DNA of 64,000 bases from Knoellia sinensis KCTC 19936 (GCF_000768705.1 NZ_AVPJ01000007.1:1-64000); one strand, 5' to 3'; numbered from the stretch's first letter, positions 16,667 to 25,346 are shown. Made by a program: numbers and translations. Notes: generated from the letters alone by a model not told the origin.

Positions 16667-16747
16667 TCAGGCGTCCGTGTGGTCCTGGTCGCGCAGGTCC
16701 AGCGACTCCTGCAGGGCGCGCTGCGCCTGCTTGGCTTCTTCGCTCAT
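16667..16747 (-). CDS. 26-residue small protein of unknown function
   Basis: ATG at 16747 to TGA at 16667 encodes MSEEAKQAQRALQESLDLRD followed by QDHTDA, a very hydrophilic, probably single-helix peptide. AAGGA lies 9 nt upstream of the ATG and a hairpin follows 14 nt after the stop, so it has its own expression signals and is not simply a gap. I do not recognise a family. It could be a free small protein or the translated part of a long leuB leader. Confidence 0.45.
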   Translation of the reverse strand: MSEEAKQAQRALQESLDLRDQDHTDA

Positions 16748-16838
16748 GGTGTTCCGTCCTTGTGACATGTGGCAGGTGGAGGTCGGTCGGCTCGAGCCCG
16801 TCGTGTGGGCGAACCGGTCAGCGGCGTCGCGGGGTCTC

Positions 16839-16873
16839 CGCGGCGAGGGAGCTGACTACCGGACCTCGCCGCG
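16839..16873 (-). promoter_or_regulatory. 10-bp hairpin overlapping the end of a candidate leader peptide
   Basis: CGCGGCGAGG (16839-16848) and CCTCGCCGCG (16864-16873) pair perfectly around 15 nt. On the minus RNA the 5' arm covers the last codons of the MQRQVLLIASRGEVR frame, and the loop contains its stop codon. This gap (16748-17003) otherwise holds only a TGAGA-tgtcg-TCTCA inverted repeat near 16957 and no other gene. Confidence 0.4.
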
Positions 16874-16903
16874 GCTGGCGATGAGGAGTACCTGCCGCTG
16901 CAT
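16856..16903 (-). CDS. Candidate leader peptide MQRQVLLIASRGEVR
   Basis: A 15-codon frame runs from ATG at 16903 to TAG at 16856, with the run Val-Leu-Leu-Ile and a hairpin across its end. It lies on the same strand and upstream of the 26-residue ORF and leuB. Position and codon content suggest a leucine-responsive leader. The distance to leuB (about 290 nt) and a weak ribosome site (GAAGG one base before the ATG) are arguments against. Confidence 0.35.
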   Translation of the reverse strand: MQRQVLLIASRGEVR

Positions 16904-17003
16904 GCCTTCGAGGTTAGGAGGACGTCCAACTATCGGGAAGTGGCCTTCCACGTTGTGAGATGTCGTCTCACGTGCACATTCGGAGCCGCTCAGGCTCCAC
17001 ACG

Positions 17004-17050
17004 CACGTATGCCGTGCGCTCACCGAGAGGGTGAGCACACGGCATACGTG
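17004..17050 (-). terminator. GTATGCCGT-type hairpin, probable hup terminator
   Basis: CACGTATGCCGTGCGCTCACC (17004-17024) and its near-complement (17030-17050) form a 21-bp stem around GAGAG. The single non-Watson-Crick position is C/A as plus RNA but G-U as minus RNA, which favours transcription in the hup direction. It begins 15 nt past the hup stop. There is no T tract, so it may be a terminator-like or RNA-stabilising repeat rather than a classical terminator. Confidence 0.6.
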
Positions 17051-17064
17051 AAAGGCGTGAAGCC

Positions 17065-17343
17065 TCAGGCCTTGGCGAGCTTGCGCTTGAGCTCGGCGCC
17101 CGGCTTGAAGGCGGCCGACGTGCTGGCCGCGATCTCGAGGGCCTCACCGGTCTGCGGGTTGCGGCCGGTGCGAGCCGCGCGGCTGCGCGTCTCGAAGATG
17201 CCGAAGCCAGGCAGCGAGACCTTGTCGCCGTCGACGAGCGCGTCGGTGATGGCGCCGATCACGGCGTCGATGGCGCGGTCGGCGTCGGCGGCGCTGACCT
17301 CAGCGCGCTCGGCAACCTTGTTCTTGAGCTCCGTACGGTTCAA
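17065..17343 (-). CDS. hup: HU-family nucleoid protein
   Basis: From TTG at 17343 the product has 92 residues: MNRTELKNKVAERAEVSAAD, then the arm region LPGFGIFETRSRAARTGRNP and QTGEALEIAASTSAAFKPGAEL. These are the diagnostic beta-arm (RNPQTG) and dimer core of HU. It lacks the long Lys/Ala/Pro-rich tail found on mycobacterial and streptomycete HupB/HupS, so it is the short form. TTG is accepted as the start because AGGAGG lies exactly 5 nt upstream. The GTG at 17394 would place this SD inside the coding region. AATTGC-gt-GCAATT, just upstream, is a perfect inverted repeat. Confidence 0.92.
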   Translation of the reverse strand: MNRTELKNKVAERAEVSAADADRAIDAVIGAITDALVDGDKVSLPGFGIFETRSRAARTGRNPQTGEALEIAASTSAAFKPGAELKRKLAKA

Positions 17344-17420
17344 CGAACCCTCCTGAATTGCGTGCAATTGACGCCCAACCCTAAGCACAGACACCGACAG
17401 TCCTCACAACTGCCCAGACA

Positions 17421-17468
17421 CACGTATGCCGTGCGCTCCCCACGAGAGGTGAGCACACGGCATACGTG
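17421..17468 (-). terminator. GTATGCCGT-type hairpin, probable serA terminator
   Basis: CACGTATGCCGTGCGCTC (17421-17438) pairs with GAGCACACGGCATACGTG (17451-17468) around 12 nt, again with one position that is G-U only as minus RNA. It lies 34 nt past the serA stop. Its stem is nearly identical to the one after hup. Confidence 0.6.
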
Positions 17469-17501
17469 AATCGCGTCAAAGACGCTGTGTCACAAGCGAA
17501 T

Positions 17502-19085
17502 TCAGTCCACCAGATCGACTGTCTGAACCTCTGCGTCGACCTCGGAGGCGATCGCCTTGACGACGTCGGCAGGGATCTTGTTGTCGACGGTGAGGACGAC
17601 GAGGGCGGTGCCGGAGTCGTCGCGGTCGACCTGCATGCCGCCGATGTTGACATCGGCATCGCCGAGCAGTCGGCCGATGACACCGACGACGCCGGGGCGG
17701 TCCTTGTAGGAGAAGAAGGCCATGTGGTCGCTGATCGGGACCTCGAGGTCGAAGCCGTCGATGCCGATGACCTTCTGGACCATCTTGGGGCCGGTCAGGG
17801 TGCCAGCGACCGAGATCGTCGTGCCGTCGGCCAGGGTGCCACGCAGGGTGGTGGTGTTGCGGAACTCCTCGGACACGGCGTCGGTGAGCAGGCGCACCTC
17901 GCAGCCGCGGTCCTTGGCGAGCAGGGGCGCGTTGACGTAGGTGACCGGGTCCTCGCTGATGTCCGTGAAGATCCCCTTGAGCGCCGCGAGCTCCCACACG
18001 GAGACGTCGTGCTCGGTGATCTCGCCGCGCACGTCGACGTCGAGCTGGACCGGGACCGACCCGGCCAGACCGGTGAAGATGCGGCCGAGCTTCTCGACGA
18101 GGTCGATGCCCGGACGGACCTCCTCGGCGACGACGCCGCCCGAGACGTTGACGGCGTCCGGGACGAGGTCACCACCGAGCGCGAGGCGCACGGACTTCGC
18201 GACGGCGACGCCGGCCTTCTCCTGGGCCTCCTCGGTGGAGGCGCCGAGGTGCGGCGTGACGACGACGGACTCGTGCTCGAAGAGCGGGCTCTCGGTCGTC
18301 GGCTCGGTGGCGAAGACGTCGATGCCGGCGCCGGCGACACGGCCGTCGCGCAGGGCCTCGGCGAGCGCCTCCTCGTCGACGATCCCGCCACGGGCGGCGT
18401 TGATGACGCGCACCGACGGCTTGACCTTGGTGAAGGCCTCCTTGCCGAGCAGACCTGCGGTCTCGGGGGTCTTGGGGAGGTGCACCGTGATGAAGTCGGA
18501 CTCGGCGAGGAGCTCGTCCAGGGTGACGAGGCGGGCGCCGAGCTGGCCGGCCTTCTGCGCGGAGACGTAGGGGTCGTAGGCGAGGATCTCCATGCCGAAG
18601 CCCTTGAGGCGCTCGGCGACGAGCTGGCCGATGCGACCGAAGCCCACGACACCGACCTTCTTGTCGAGCAGCTCGACACCGCCGTACTTGCTGCGCTTCC
18701 ACGCGCCACCCTTGAGCGCCTGGTTGGCCGGGGCGATGTTGCGGGCAGTGGCAAGGAGGAGGCCGACCGCGAGCTCGGCGGCACTCGTGATGTTGGAGGT
18801 CGGGGCGTTGACGACCATGACGCCGGCCTGGGTGGCGGCGGGCACGTCGACGTTGTCGAGGCCGACGCCCGCGCGGGCGATGACCTTGAGGTTCTTGGCC
18901 GCGGCGATGGCCTCGGCGTCCATCTTGGTCGCCGAGCGGATGAGCACGGCGTCGACATCGGCCAGCGCGGGAAGCAGCTGGGAGCGGTCGGACCCATCCG
19001 TGTTGCGGACCTCGAAGTCGGGTCCGAGGGCGTCGATGGTGGCGGGGCTGAGTTCCTCGGCGATCAGGACGATCGGCTTGCTCAC
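17502..19085 (-). CDS. serA: D-3-phosphoglycerate dehydrogenase
   Basis: This 527-residue protein has the long, type I SerA layout: an N-terminal substrate/NAD region (MSKPIVLIAEELSPATIDAL), a Rossmann segment VGVVGFGRIGQLVAERLKGF near 145-165, catalytic Arg/Glu/His region (NAARGGIVDEEAL ... TPHLGASTEEAQEKAG), an intervening ASB-type domain, and a C-terminal ACT domain (MAFFSYKDRPGVVGVIGRLL) that binds serine in related enzymes. It oxidises 3-phosphoglycerate, the first step of serine synthesis. It appears to be transcribed alone, ending in a GTATGCCGT hairpin. Confidence 0.95.
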   Translation of the reverse strand: MSKPIVLIAEELSPATIDALGPDFEVRNTDGSDRSQLLPALADVDAVLIRSATKMDAEAIAAAKNLKVIARAGVGLDNVDVPAATQAGVMVVNAPTSNITSAAELAVGLLLATARNIAPANQALKGGAWKRSKYGGVELLDKKVGVVGFGRIGQLVAERLKGFGMEILAYDPYVSAQKAGQLGARLVTLDELLAESDFITVHLPKTPETAGLLGKEAFTKVKPSVRVINAARGGIVDEEALAEALRDGRVAGAGIDVFATEPTTESPLFEHESVVVTPHLGASTEEAQEKAGVAVAKSVRLALGGDLVPDAVNVSGGVVAEEVRPGIDLVEKLGRIFTGLAGSVPVQLDVDVRGEITEHDVSVWELAALKGIFTDISEDPVTYVNAPLLAKDRGCEVRLLTDAVSEEFRNTTTLRGTLADGTTISVAGTLTGPKMVQKVIGIDGFDLEVPISDHMAFFSYKDRPGVVGVIGRLLGDADVNIGGMQVDRDDSGTALVVLTVDNKIPADVVKAIASEVDAEVQTVDLVD

Positions 19086-19307
19086 GTGCAGTCCTTAGGG
19101 GTTCACGGGATGGGGTCCGTAGGGGGTCACGGGAAAGGGCGGCACGACGCTGTGCGCAGCCCCGAGTCTAGGGCCGCGTTCAGTATGTGGATGGTGCCGA
19201 CCGGTATGTGACACGACACAACGCCGGCTCGCTGCACGGGTCCGCGATGTGATGCCTGCCTCGTCGCCCAGTGAGTTGAGGCGTCGTGGGGGGAGCAGGA
19301 TGTCTTC

Positions 19308-20090
19308 ATGCGCATCGTCGTGACAGGTGGATCGGGCGACCTCGGTGGTCGCGTCGTCAGGGTGCTGAGGGCGAGGGGGCACGAAGCGGTCTCGGCGAGC
19401 CGACGGTCCGGGGTCGACCTGTCGACCGGCGCGGGGCTTGAAGCCGTGCTCGACGGGGCAGACGCCGTCGTCCACGCGGCAGGCTCCTATGTGAAGCCCC
19501 AGAGCGTTGACGTCGCAGGGGCCCGGCGAATCGGTGAGTCGCTGAGCCGACTCGGGTCCGCTGCCCATGTCGTCTCGATCTCCATCGTCGGGGCGGACCT
19601 CACGCACTACCCGTTGTACCGGGCCAAGGTCGATTCGGAGACGGCTCTCGAGGTCGCAGGCGTGCCCGCGACCATCGTGCGGGCCACCCAGTTCCACCCC
19701 GTGGCTGCCCTCGTCGGCGGCGCTCCGCGTGTGGGGCCGGTGGCCTTCCGCCTCGGGGACATGCGCATCCAACCGGTCGACATCGACTGGGTGGCCGAGC
19801 GCCTCGCCGACCACGTCACTGGACCCACGCCCAGCGGGTTCACGCGCGCCACAGACCTCGCCGGCCCCACGGCATACGACCTCTCGACGATCTCGGCGCT
19901 CATCGCGGCGCACGACGGACGCAAGCCCCCGCGGATGGTTCGGGTACCCCCCATCGGCGGGGTGATGCGCGGCTTCTCCGAAGGAAACAACCTCCCTCGC
20001 CCAGACGTCGAGACCGGCGGGAAAACCTTCGAGGAGTGGCTCGACGCGCAGCCGCGCCCACTCCCCCGGGCGATGCACACAGCGATCTGA
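19308..20090 (+). CDS. NAD(P)-binding atypical SDR (NmrA-like)
   Basis: This 260-residue protein begins MRIVVTGGSGDLGGRVVRVL, the TGGxGxxG nucleotide-binding motif of extended/atypical SDRs. ADAVVHAAGS and VVSISIVGADLTHYPLYRAK follow; the catalytic Tyr-x-x-x-Lys is replaced by YRAK, spaced Y-x-x-K. The C-terminal part (VDIDWVAERLADHV) resembles NAD(P)H-binding NmrA-type proteins that act on quinones or as redox sensors. The substrate is unknown. It is convergent with the VTT-domain gene and divergent from serA. Confidence 0.82.
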   Translation: MRIVVTGGSGDLGGRVVRVLRARGHEAVSASRRSGVDLSTGAGLEAVLDGADAVVHAAGSYVKPQSVDVAGARRIGESLSRLGSAAHVVSISIVGADLTHYPLYRAKVDSETALEVAGVPATIVRATQFHPVAALVGGAPRVGPVAFRLGDMRIQPVDIDWVAERLADHVTGPTPSGFTRATDLAGPTAYDLSTISALIAAHDGRKPPRMVRVPPIGGVMRGFSEGNNLPRPDVETGGKTFEEWLDAQPRPLPRAMHTAI

Positions 20091-20099
20091 CGGGCAGGG

Positions 20100-20576
20100 T
20101 CAGACTGTCGAGTTGGATCGGCGCTTCGCGGCCCGGCTGAGCCACTCGGTCGCTGCGGCCACCAGCCCCAGCACCGCCAGTGCCACGAGCAGCCACCACC
20201 AGGAGCCTCCGGTCAGCGCCGCCCACAGGGCGGCCCCCACGGAGGTGTAGAGGGTGGCCCAGAGCAGGGAGCCGACGGCCGTCGCGGGCAGGTAGTGCGG
20301 AAGCGGCATCCGGAGGGCGCCGGCGGCAGCATTGATGAGGGTCTGGACCCCGACGGTGAGGAAACTGATGGCCACCACCGGGGCTCCCCAGCGATCCACG
20401 AAAGCCTCGGTCCGGTGGACCGCTGGACGGTCGAGGGTTGCGGCCAGCCGGGTGTGCCCACCCCCGGCGCGCAGCCCACGGCCGGCCCAGTAGGTCGCGT
20501 TCGAGCGCAGCATGGCGATGACCCAGAACGCCACGAAGACCGCCCACAAAGGCCAGTCGTCGATGAAGTCAGTCAC
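20100..20576 (-). CDS. VTT/DedA-type small membrane protein
   Basis: This 158-residue protein is shorter than typical DedA (about 200). The segment FWVIAMLRSNATYWAGRGLR followed by RWGAPVVAISFLTVGVQTLINAAAGALRMP matches the conserved core of the VTT (SNARE-associated/DedA) family, which handles lipid flipping and envelope homeostasis. Three to four hydrophobic segments are visible. The GTG start at 20576 is preceded 6 nt upstream by TAGAGT (20583-20588 on the complement), so the mRNA may be leaderless. Confidence 0.75.
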   Translation of the reverse strand: MTDFIDDWPLWAVFVAFWVIAMLRSNATYWAGRGLRAGGGHTRLAATLDRPAVHRTEAFVDRWGAPVVAISFLTVGVQTLINAAAGALRMPLPHYLPATAVGSLLWATLYTSVGAALWAALTGGSWWWLLVALAVLGLVAAATEWLSRAAKRRSNSTV

Positions 20577-20582
20577 GGGGAC

Positions 20583-20588
20583 ACTCTA
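20583..20588 (-). promoter_or_regulatory. -10 box (TAGAGT) 6 nt before the GTG of the VTT gene
   Basis: The spacing implies a leaderless transcript. No clear -35 was seen. Confidence 0.4.
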
Positions 20589-20621
20589 GGTAAGGCCACC
20601 CTCACTGCCACCCTGGGGCTA

Positions 20622-23600
20622 CTACTTCGGGCACGTCTTCCGGTACGGGATTGACTCGCCGAAGATGCCCCGCCACTCGTCGGTCGTCAGGTTGCGACCC
20701 GCCCGGGCACAGGCAAACTCAACCCAGGTCCGCGGGTCAGTGTCCCAGCGCCGGACAGTGCCATCGGCCGCCGCCAGGAGCAGGGTCCGACTGTCCGGAA
20801 GGAAGACTGCCGACGCGGCCGTGCGTACTCGTGAGACGAGGATGGACTCGCTCTGGTCACCCGTCAGGCCGTCCCAGACCCGTACCCATCCGTCGTGTCC
20901 GGTCGTGACGATCCGGGCGCCGTCGGGCGAGAAGTACACCCGGCCGATCGAGTCCTGGTGCTCGGTCGTTGGCTCCCTCAGCCAGTCCCCGGTGGCGAGG
21001 TGGACGATGCCGAACGCCCCCTTTGTGCCGCCGATGGCGAGAAGACGCCCATCGGGGGAAACGTCGGCATGGCCAGCGTCGAAGCCGAGATCCTGCTGCC
21101 GGACGACACGACCGGCCTCGACGTCCACGAGCGCGAAGCCGTAGCTCTGATCGCGTTCGAGGAAGACCACCGCCCGCCCCGGTCCACCCCACACCACCTC
21201 GCGCAGGTCGCCGTCCACGTGGACACGGGGGCCGACGGGGACGAGCGTGTCGGCGTCCACTTCGTAGACCCACCCGGCACGTTCCCCGACGACGAGACCG
21301 CGCCCATCGGGCGTGTAGGCCAGGGCCTCGATGGCTCCGACTCCGACGTCCTTCTCCATGACGCGAGTACTGCTGCGCCAGTCCCAGACGCGAATCGTCC
21401 GGTCACCAGGCACCGCAAGCTGGTCGAAGTCAGGTGGTCGCCAGACACCCCAGTTCTGGTAGATGCCCTCAAGGGGCGGGAGCATCTTGCCGGCGACAAC
21501 GTCGAGGAGCTGAATGGTCTCCGCACGATCCCCTGATCCGGGAGTCGGGGAGGAGAACGCGACGACCTCTCCGTCGGGCGACGGAACGACAAGGTCCCCA
21601 TGGCTCTCCGGTCCCCCCGGAACGACCGGTTGGAGCAGGCGACGCTCGCCGCTGACGTCCCAGGCGCTCAGCCGGTCGAGAGTGACCGTGTAGAGCGTCG
21701 AGCCGTCCGGGCTGAACGCCATACTCGACAGGTCCTCCGAGAACCCTGAGATGCGCTCGCGCCCGGCCCCCTCGACGTCCCACACCGTGACGGTCAAGTC
21801 CTCGGCGCCACCGGCGAGCTTGGAGCCGTCCGGGGAAAAGGCCAGGCTGCGGGTGAAGTCGGTGGGGTTCGGCAGGCGCCTCGTGACCTTGAGGGACGAC
21901 GCATCGATGACGAGGACCTCGTCACCACCGAGGGCGAGGCTGCGGCCGTCGGGACTGATCGCCAAGGGCCCGTGGACCACGCCGTCCACGACGCCCTTCC
22001 CCAATGCGGCGGCGGTGGCCGTCCCGATCGTGCGTCCACTCCCCACGTCGAAAGCGAAGAGTGCCGGCGGCGACTCGACCCATGCGTAAAGGGTGGCGCC
22101 GTCGGGGCTCAACAGCCCTGCCCCGATCCGCTGCGGGGGGAAGGTTCGCACGAGCCGCGTTCCTTGCCACACGGACAGGCGACTCTCGTCCGTCGAGGCC
22201 TGCCAGCCCGCGGCCCCCAGAACCGTGCCGTCGCCACTCGCCGAGAGGCCCCAGAATCCATCAGCCGACATGCCTGTGAAGGGTTCGCGTGCCCTGGTGG
22301 CCAGATTCACGACGCCAAGGTCCCCGTCCCAGGTATTGATGGCCACCTCGTCACCCCGGCCGAGGAAGGCGACGCCGTTCGCAGGATGCGCGACGCGTGC
22401 GGTCTCGGCAAGGGAGGCAGGGTCCCGGATCGAGACGTGCGTTCCCTCCGCCAGAGCCAGAGAGCCGTCCGCCCCCACGGCGATCTCGAAGGCTTGCGGC
22501 ACGCGCACCGACGTGATCAGGGCGGGCCATCGCTGCAGGGCCGCCAGGAGTGCGCTCCGCGTCTCTGCACCGTCACTGAGGCCGATCGCCTCGACCCCGG
22601 CCAAGGCGGCAACGGCCGGGTCCTTGCCGTCGTGGGCGGCGGCAATCGTTCGGGCTGCGGCGGCTGCTCGGGCAGCCTCGTCCCGCTGGCGAACCCCGAA
22701 GGCCACGGTCACGGCGGCCACGATGGCGAGGGTCGTCAGCCCCGCGACGAGACCGCGCGTCGTCATGACATGCCTGCGCCGTCGGCGAGCAGCCGCGGTC
22801 TCCCGGGAGAGTTCCTCGGCGTCGCGGCGTTCCGAATCGGTCAGGAACACCTCTTCAACAGGAGTGAGCTTCGCCGCCGACCGCCGCCTCCACTCCAGGG
22901 CTCGGCTGAGCCGGACACCGCGATAGAGCTCGCTCTCGGGTCGGCCGAGGCTGTCCCAACTGTCGGCCGCGCCGGCGAGGTGACGCAGGACCCGCTGGCC
23001 CTCGATGTCGTCGTCGAGCCACTCCTTGAGGCGAGGCCAGGCCCGGACCAGGGATTCGTGGGCGACTGCGACGGCCCCGTCCGCAACCGTGACGAGCCGG
23101 GCCCGCACGAGCACCTCGACGAGTTCCTGCACCTCCCCCGCCCCGAGGACACGCGCCGGGATCCAGTTCCGGACCGGCTCTCCGTCGGGTGCCACGGACA
23201 CCAGGCGAAGCAGCAGGTCGTGCAGTGCCGCGCGTTGGTCCTCACCGAGACTTTCGTGGACGCGCTCTGCCGATCGCGCGACGGCTCCTCGGATGCCGCC
23301 GGACGCGCGGTATCCGTCGACGGTCAGGGTGCGACCCTCGCGGCCCTTCCAGGTCTGGTGGAGAGCATGCGCCATCATCGGCAGGCCCCCCGGCTCGTCG
23401 AACACGTCGCCCACGAGCACGTCGACGAGGCCTGGCTCGACCACGAGGGCCGCTTCTGCCGCCGGGCCCTCGATTGCGGCCCGGAGGGACGCCTCGTCCA
23501 TCGGGCCCAGCAGGAAGAGGCCGCGTTCGACGAGTCTGGCCAGGGCGGAAGGTTCGGCGACGTCGCCCACGTGGTCGGCGCGAATCGCGAGGACCAGGCT

Positions 23601-24737
23601 CCCCGTGTCGGCGAACTCGACCAGGCCCGAGTTGAAGGTGGCCTGCTCGCGGTCGTCGCTGCACGAAGCCACGACCTCCTCGAACTGGTCGACGACCAAC
23701 GTGCGTCCGGGTGGCCCGGCCAATACGGAGTGCAACGCCTCGACCGGCCTGTCGCGCACCGGCAGGAGTTCGACCCGACGCCCGTCACGACGCAACGAGG
23801 CGATGATGCCCGCTCGGACCAGGGAGGACTTGCCGCAACCAGACGGCCCCACGAGCACGAGCACACCGGACTCGTGGAGTCGGCGAAGACACTCGTCGAG
23901 CTCCTTCTCCCTCCCGAAGAAGTACTCCCCGTCGTCAACGTCAAAAGCTCGGAGACCCGGGTACGGGTTCTCGGGTCGGGGCTCCGGTAGGGCGACGGCT
24001 GCGACGAGCGAGGCATCCTGCCGCAGGATCGCGTCCTCCAGCTGGGCGAGCTCAGGACCAGGATCAAGCCCGAGTTCCTCCGCCACGTGACGGCGTGCGT
24101 CCCGGAGCGTCTGGAGGGCATCTCCCTGCTCCCCCGAGAGGTATTGGGCCACTGCCAGCAGGGCCCAGCGACGCTCTCGCAGCGGTTCCTGCGCCACCCT
24201 GGCCCGCGCCTCCGCGATCACCTCGGCATGCAGGCCCGCACGCAGGCTTGCATCGAGCACCGCTTCTTCTGCGTTTCGGCGCATCTCGTCGAGCCGTTCC
24301 GCCTCGAAGCGGCCGGGCTCCCAGTCCGCGAGTTCGGCCAGCGCTCGACCTCGCCACAGCCCCAGGGCCTCCCTCAGCACGTGGCGCGCTCGGTCAGCAT
24401 CACCGGCTGCCAAGAGGGAGTGACCACGGTCCACCAGGCGCACGAAGCGCACCGCGTCGACCGCATCACCGTGGGCGGTCAGGCGGTAGCCGTGGGACGT
24501 CGTCTCGATGGAGTCGGAACCGAGGAGCTTGCGGATGCGCAGGATGCTGCTCGGGATGAGTTTCTTCCACGACGCGGGAAGAACCTCGCCCCACAGGGCC
24601 TCGGCCAAGCTTTCCGCACTCAGCGCCTGACCGCCGGCAGCGACGAGTGCCTCGAGGACCACTTGGTCGCGCGGAGACAGTGCGTAGTGGTCATCGACGA
24701 GGAGCGGACCGAGCACGGCTATGCCCATGGTGCTCAA
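20622..24737 (-). CDS. Transmembrane BTAD-nSTAND1-WD40 transcriptional regulator (AfsR/SARP-like)
   Basis: This 1371-residue protein has, in order: an OmpR-type winged helix (about 1-95, LSPRDQVVLEALVAAGGQAL to LRIRKLLGSDSIETTSHGYR), a BTAD helical repeat (about 100-245), an nSTAND1 NTPase (about 255-650) opening NPYPGLRAFDVDDGEYFFGR with Walker A VGPSGCGKSS and Walker B TLVVDQFEEV, and one hydrophobic helix (GLVAGLTTLAIVAAVTVAFG, about 665) preceded by ARRRRRH. A WD40 propeller of about 600 residues with repeated FSPDG units closes the protein. The positive-inside rule puts the DNA-binding half in the cytoplasm and the propeller outside, so it reads as a one-component membrane sensor. It is divergent from a small exported-protein gene whose promoter contains SARP-like phased heptamers. 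Confidence 0.85.
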   Translation of the reverse strand: MSTMGIAVLGPLLVDDHYALSPRDQVVLEALVAAGGQALSAESLAEALWGEVLPASWKKLIPSSILRIRKLLGSDSIETTSHGYRLTAHGDAVDAVRFVRLVDRGHSLLAAGDADRARHVLREALGLWRGRALAELADWEPGRFEAERLDEMRRNAEEAVLDASLRAGLHAEVIAEARARVAQEPLRERRWALLAVAQYLSGEQGDALQTLRDARRHVAEELGLDPGPELAQLEDAILRQDASLVAAVALPEPRPENPYPGLRAFDVDDGEYFFGREKELDECLRRLHESGVLVLVGPSGCGKSSLVRAGIIASLRRDGRRVELLPVRDRPVEALHSVLAGPPGRTLVVDQFEEVVASCSDDREQATFNSGLVEFADTGSLVLAIRADHVGDVAEPSALARLVERGLFLLGPMDEASLRAAIEGPAAEAALVVEPGLVDVLVGDVFDEPGGLPMMAHALHQTWKGREGRTLTVDGYRASGGIRGAVARSAERVHESLGEDQRAALHDLLLRLVSVAPDGEPVRNWIPARVLGAGEVQELVEVLVRARLVTVADGAVAVAHESLVRAWPRLKEWLDDDIEGQRVLRHLAGAADSWDSLGRPESELYRGVRLSRALEWRRRSAAKLTPVEEVFLTDSERRDAEELSRETAAARRRRRHVMTTRGLVAGLTTLAIVAAVTVAFGVRQRDEAARAAAAARTIAAAHDGKDPAVAALAGVEAIGLSDGAETRSALLAALQRWPALITSVRVPQAFEIAVGADGSLALAEGTHVSIRDPASLAETARVAHPANGVAFLGRGDEVAINTWDGDLGVVNLATRAREPFTGMSADGFWGLSASGDGTVLGAAGWQASTDESRLSVWQGTRLVRTFPPQRIGAGLLSPDGATLYAWVESPPALFAFDVGSGRTIGTATAAALGKGVVDGVVHGPLAISPDGRSLALGGDEVLVIDASSLKVTRRLPNPTDFTRSLAFSPDGSKLAGGAEDLTVTVWDVEGAGRERISGFSEDLSSMAFSPDGSTLYTVTLDRLSAWDVSGERRLLQPVVPGGPESHGDLVVPSPDGEVVAFSSPTPGSGDRAETIQLLDVVAGKMLPPLEGIYQNWGVWRPPDFDQLAVPGDRTIRVWDWRSSTRVMEKDVGVGAIEALAYTPDGRGLVVGERAGWVYEVDADTLVPVGPRVHVDGDLREVVWGGPGRAVVFLERDQSYGFALVDVEAGRVVRQQDLGFDAGHADVSPDGRLLAIGGTKGAFGIVHLATGDWLREPTTEHQDSIGRVYFSPDGARIVTTGHDGWVRVWDGLTGDQSESILVSRVRTAASAVFLPDSRTLLLAAADGTVRRWDTDPRTWVEFACARAGRNLTTDEWRGIFGESIPYRKTCPK

Positions 24738-24769
24738 TGTCCGCCCCTCTCAGAACCCTGTCAATTGCC

Positions 24770-24829
24770 CCGATATCGAGCCGATATCGAGACAGCGAGG
24801 GCAGCCGACATCCGGCATCAGACCGGTAT
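24770..24829. promoter_or_regulatory. 11-bp-phased heptamer repeats between the regulator and small exported protein A
   Basis: CCGATAT occurs at 24770 and 24781, inside two perfect tandem copies of CCGATATCGAG. CCGGCAT (24812) and CCGGTAT (24823) form a second 11-bp-spaced pair, and CCGACAT is at 24805. Direct heptamers on an 11-bp pitch are the established recognition pattern of SARP/AfsR-type winged helices. The block lies in the 178-bp divergent region and could serve both genes. Confidence 0.6.
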
Positions 24830-24914
24830 CTGCCTGCACTCGAATGGTGCACAAGCCGCACCCGCCCGGGGCGGTTCCGGACCGACCAAGCCGGTCACCA
24901 GGAAGGAGCGCGTC

Positions 24915-25256
24915 ATGCGCACTGACAACCGCAGGACCACTCGCCGCGTCGCAGCGGCACTCGCCACGATGGCCCTCACCGGGCTCATCACCATGACCCC
25001 GGCCCACGCCGAGACCGACCTCAACGGCGACGGAACCATCTCCCCCGCCGAGATGAAGATCTGGGAGAACCAGCAGGGCACCACCACCCCGGTCGTGCCA
25101 GCACCTGCCCCAGGTACCGGCTCGCTGGTCCCCACCGACGACAACGCCATCGAGTACCTGCAGGTCGCGCTCGGCGTCGTGGGCGGCATGGTCGTGGTCG
25201 GCAGCGTCATCGCAGCCACCTCCGCCCGCCACCGTCACCAGGCCCACCCCGCATGA
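24915..25256 (+). CDS. Small exported protein A with an EF-hand loop and C-terminal membrane anchor
   Basis: This 113-residue protein has a Sec-type signal (MRTDNRRTTRR, then VAAALATMALTGLITMTPAHA, cleavage near AHA-ET). It continues with DLNGDGTISPAE, a textbook 12-residue EF-hand calcium loop, then a Pro/Thr/Gly linker and a hydrophobic segment YLQVALGVVGGMVVVGSVIA with the basic tail RHRHQAHPA. It would therefore be anchored in the membrane with the loop outside. GGAAGGAGCGCGTC precedes the ATG. It is a paralogue of the gene at 26222, including the 5' untranslated region and tail. No database family is recognised. Confidence 0.7.
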   Translation: MRTDNRRTTRRVAAALATMALTGLITMTPAHAETDLNGDGTISPAEMKIWENQQGTTTPVVPAPAPGTGSLVPTDDNAIEYLQVALGVVGGMVVVGSVIAATSARHRHQAHPA

Positions 25257-25279
25257 GCGCGCGTGAGGGCGCGGTCAGC

Positions 25280-25310
25280 ACGTTCCCCCGGAGACGCTCC
25301 GGGGGAACGT
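25280..25310. terminator. Strong hairpin after small exported protein A
   Basis: ACGTTCCCCCGGAG (25280-25293) and CTCCGGGGGAACGT (25297-25310) pair perfectly over 14 bp around ACG, 23 nt past the stop. The T tract is weak. Confidence 0.65.
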
Positions 25311-25346
25311 CGCGTTAATGGCCTCGCGCGTGTCGGTGCCCAGACC

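Noticed and set aside
21972-23990. 672-residue plus-strand frame inside the regulator locus
   Set aside because: Antisense to the BTAD-nSTAND1-WD40 gene, whose motifs are unmistakable.
20622-24737. Reading the STAND protein as an anti-phage defence NTPase
   Set aside because: The winged helix plus BTAD N-terminus and phased heptamers nearby point to transcriptional control. There is no effector nuclease, protease or TIR domain.
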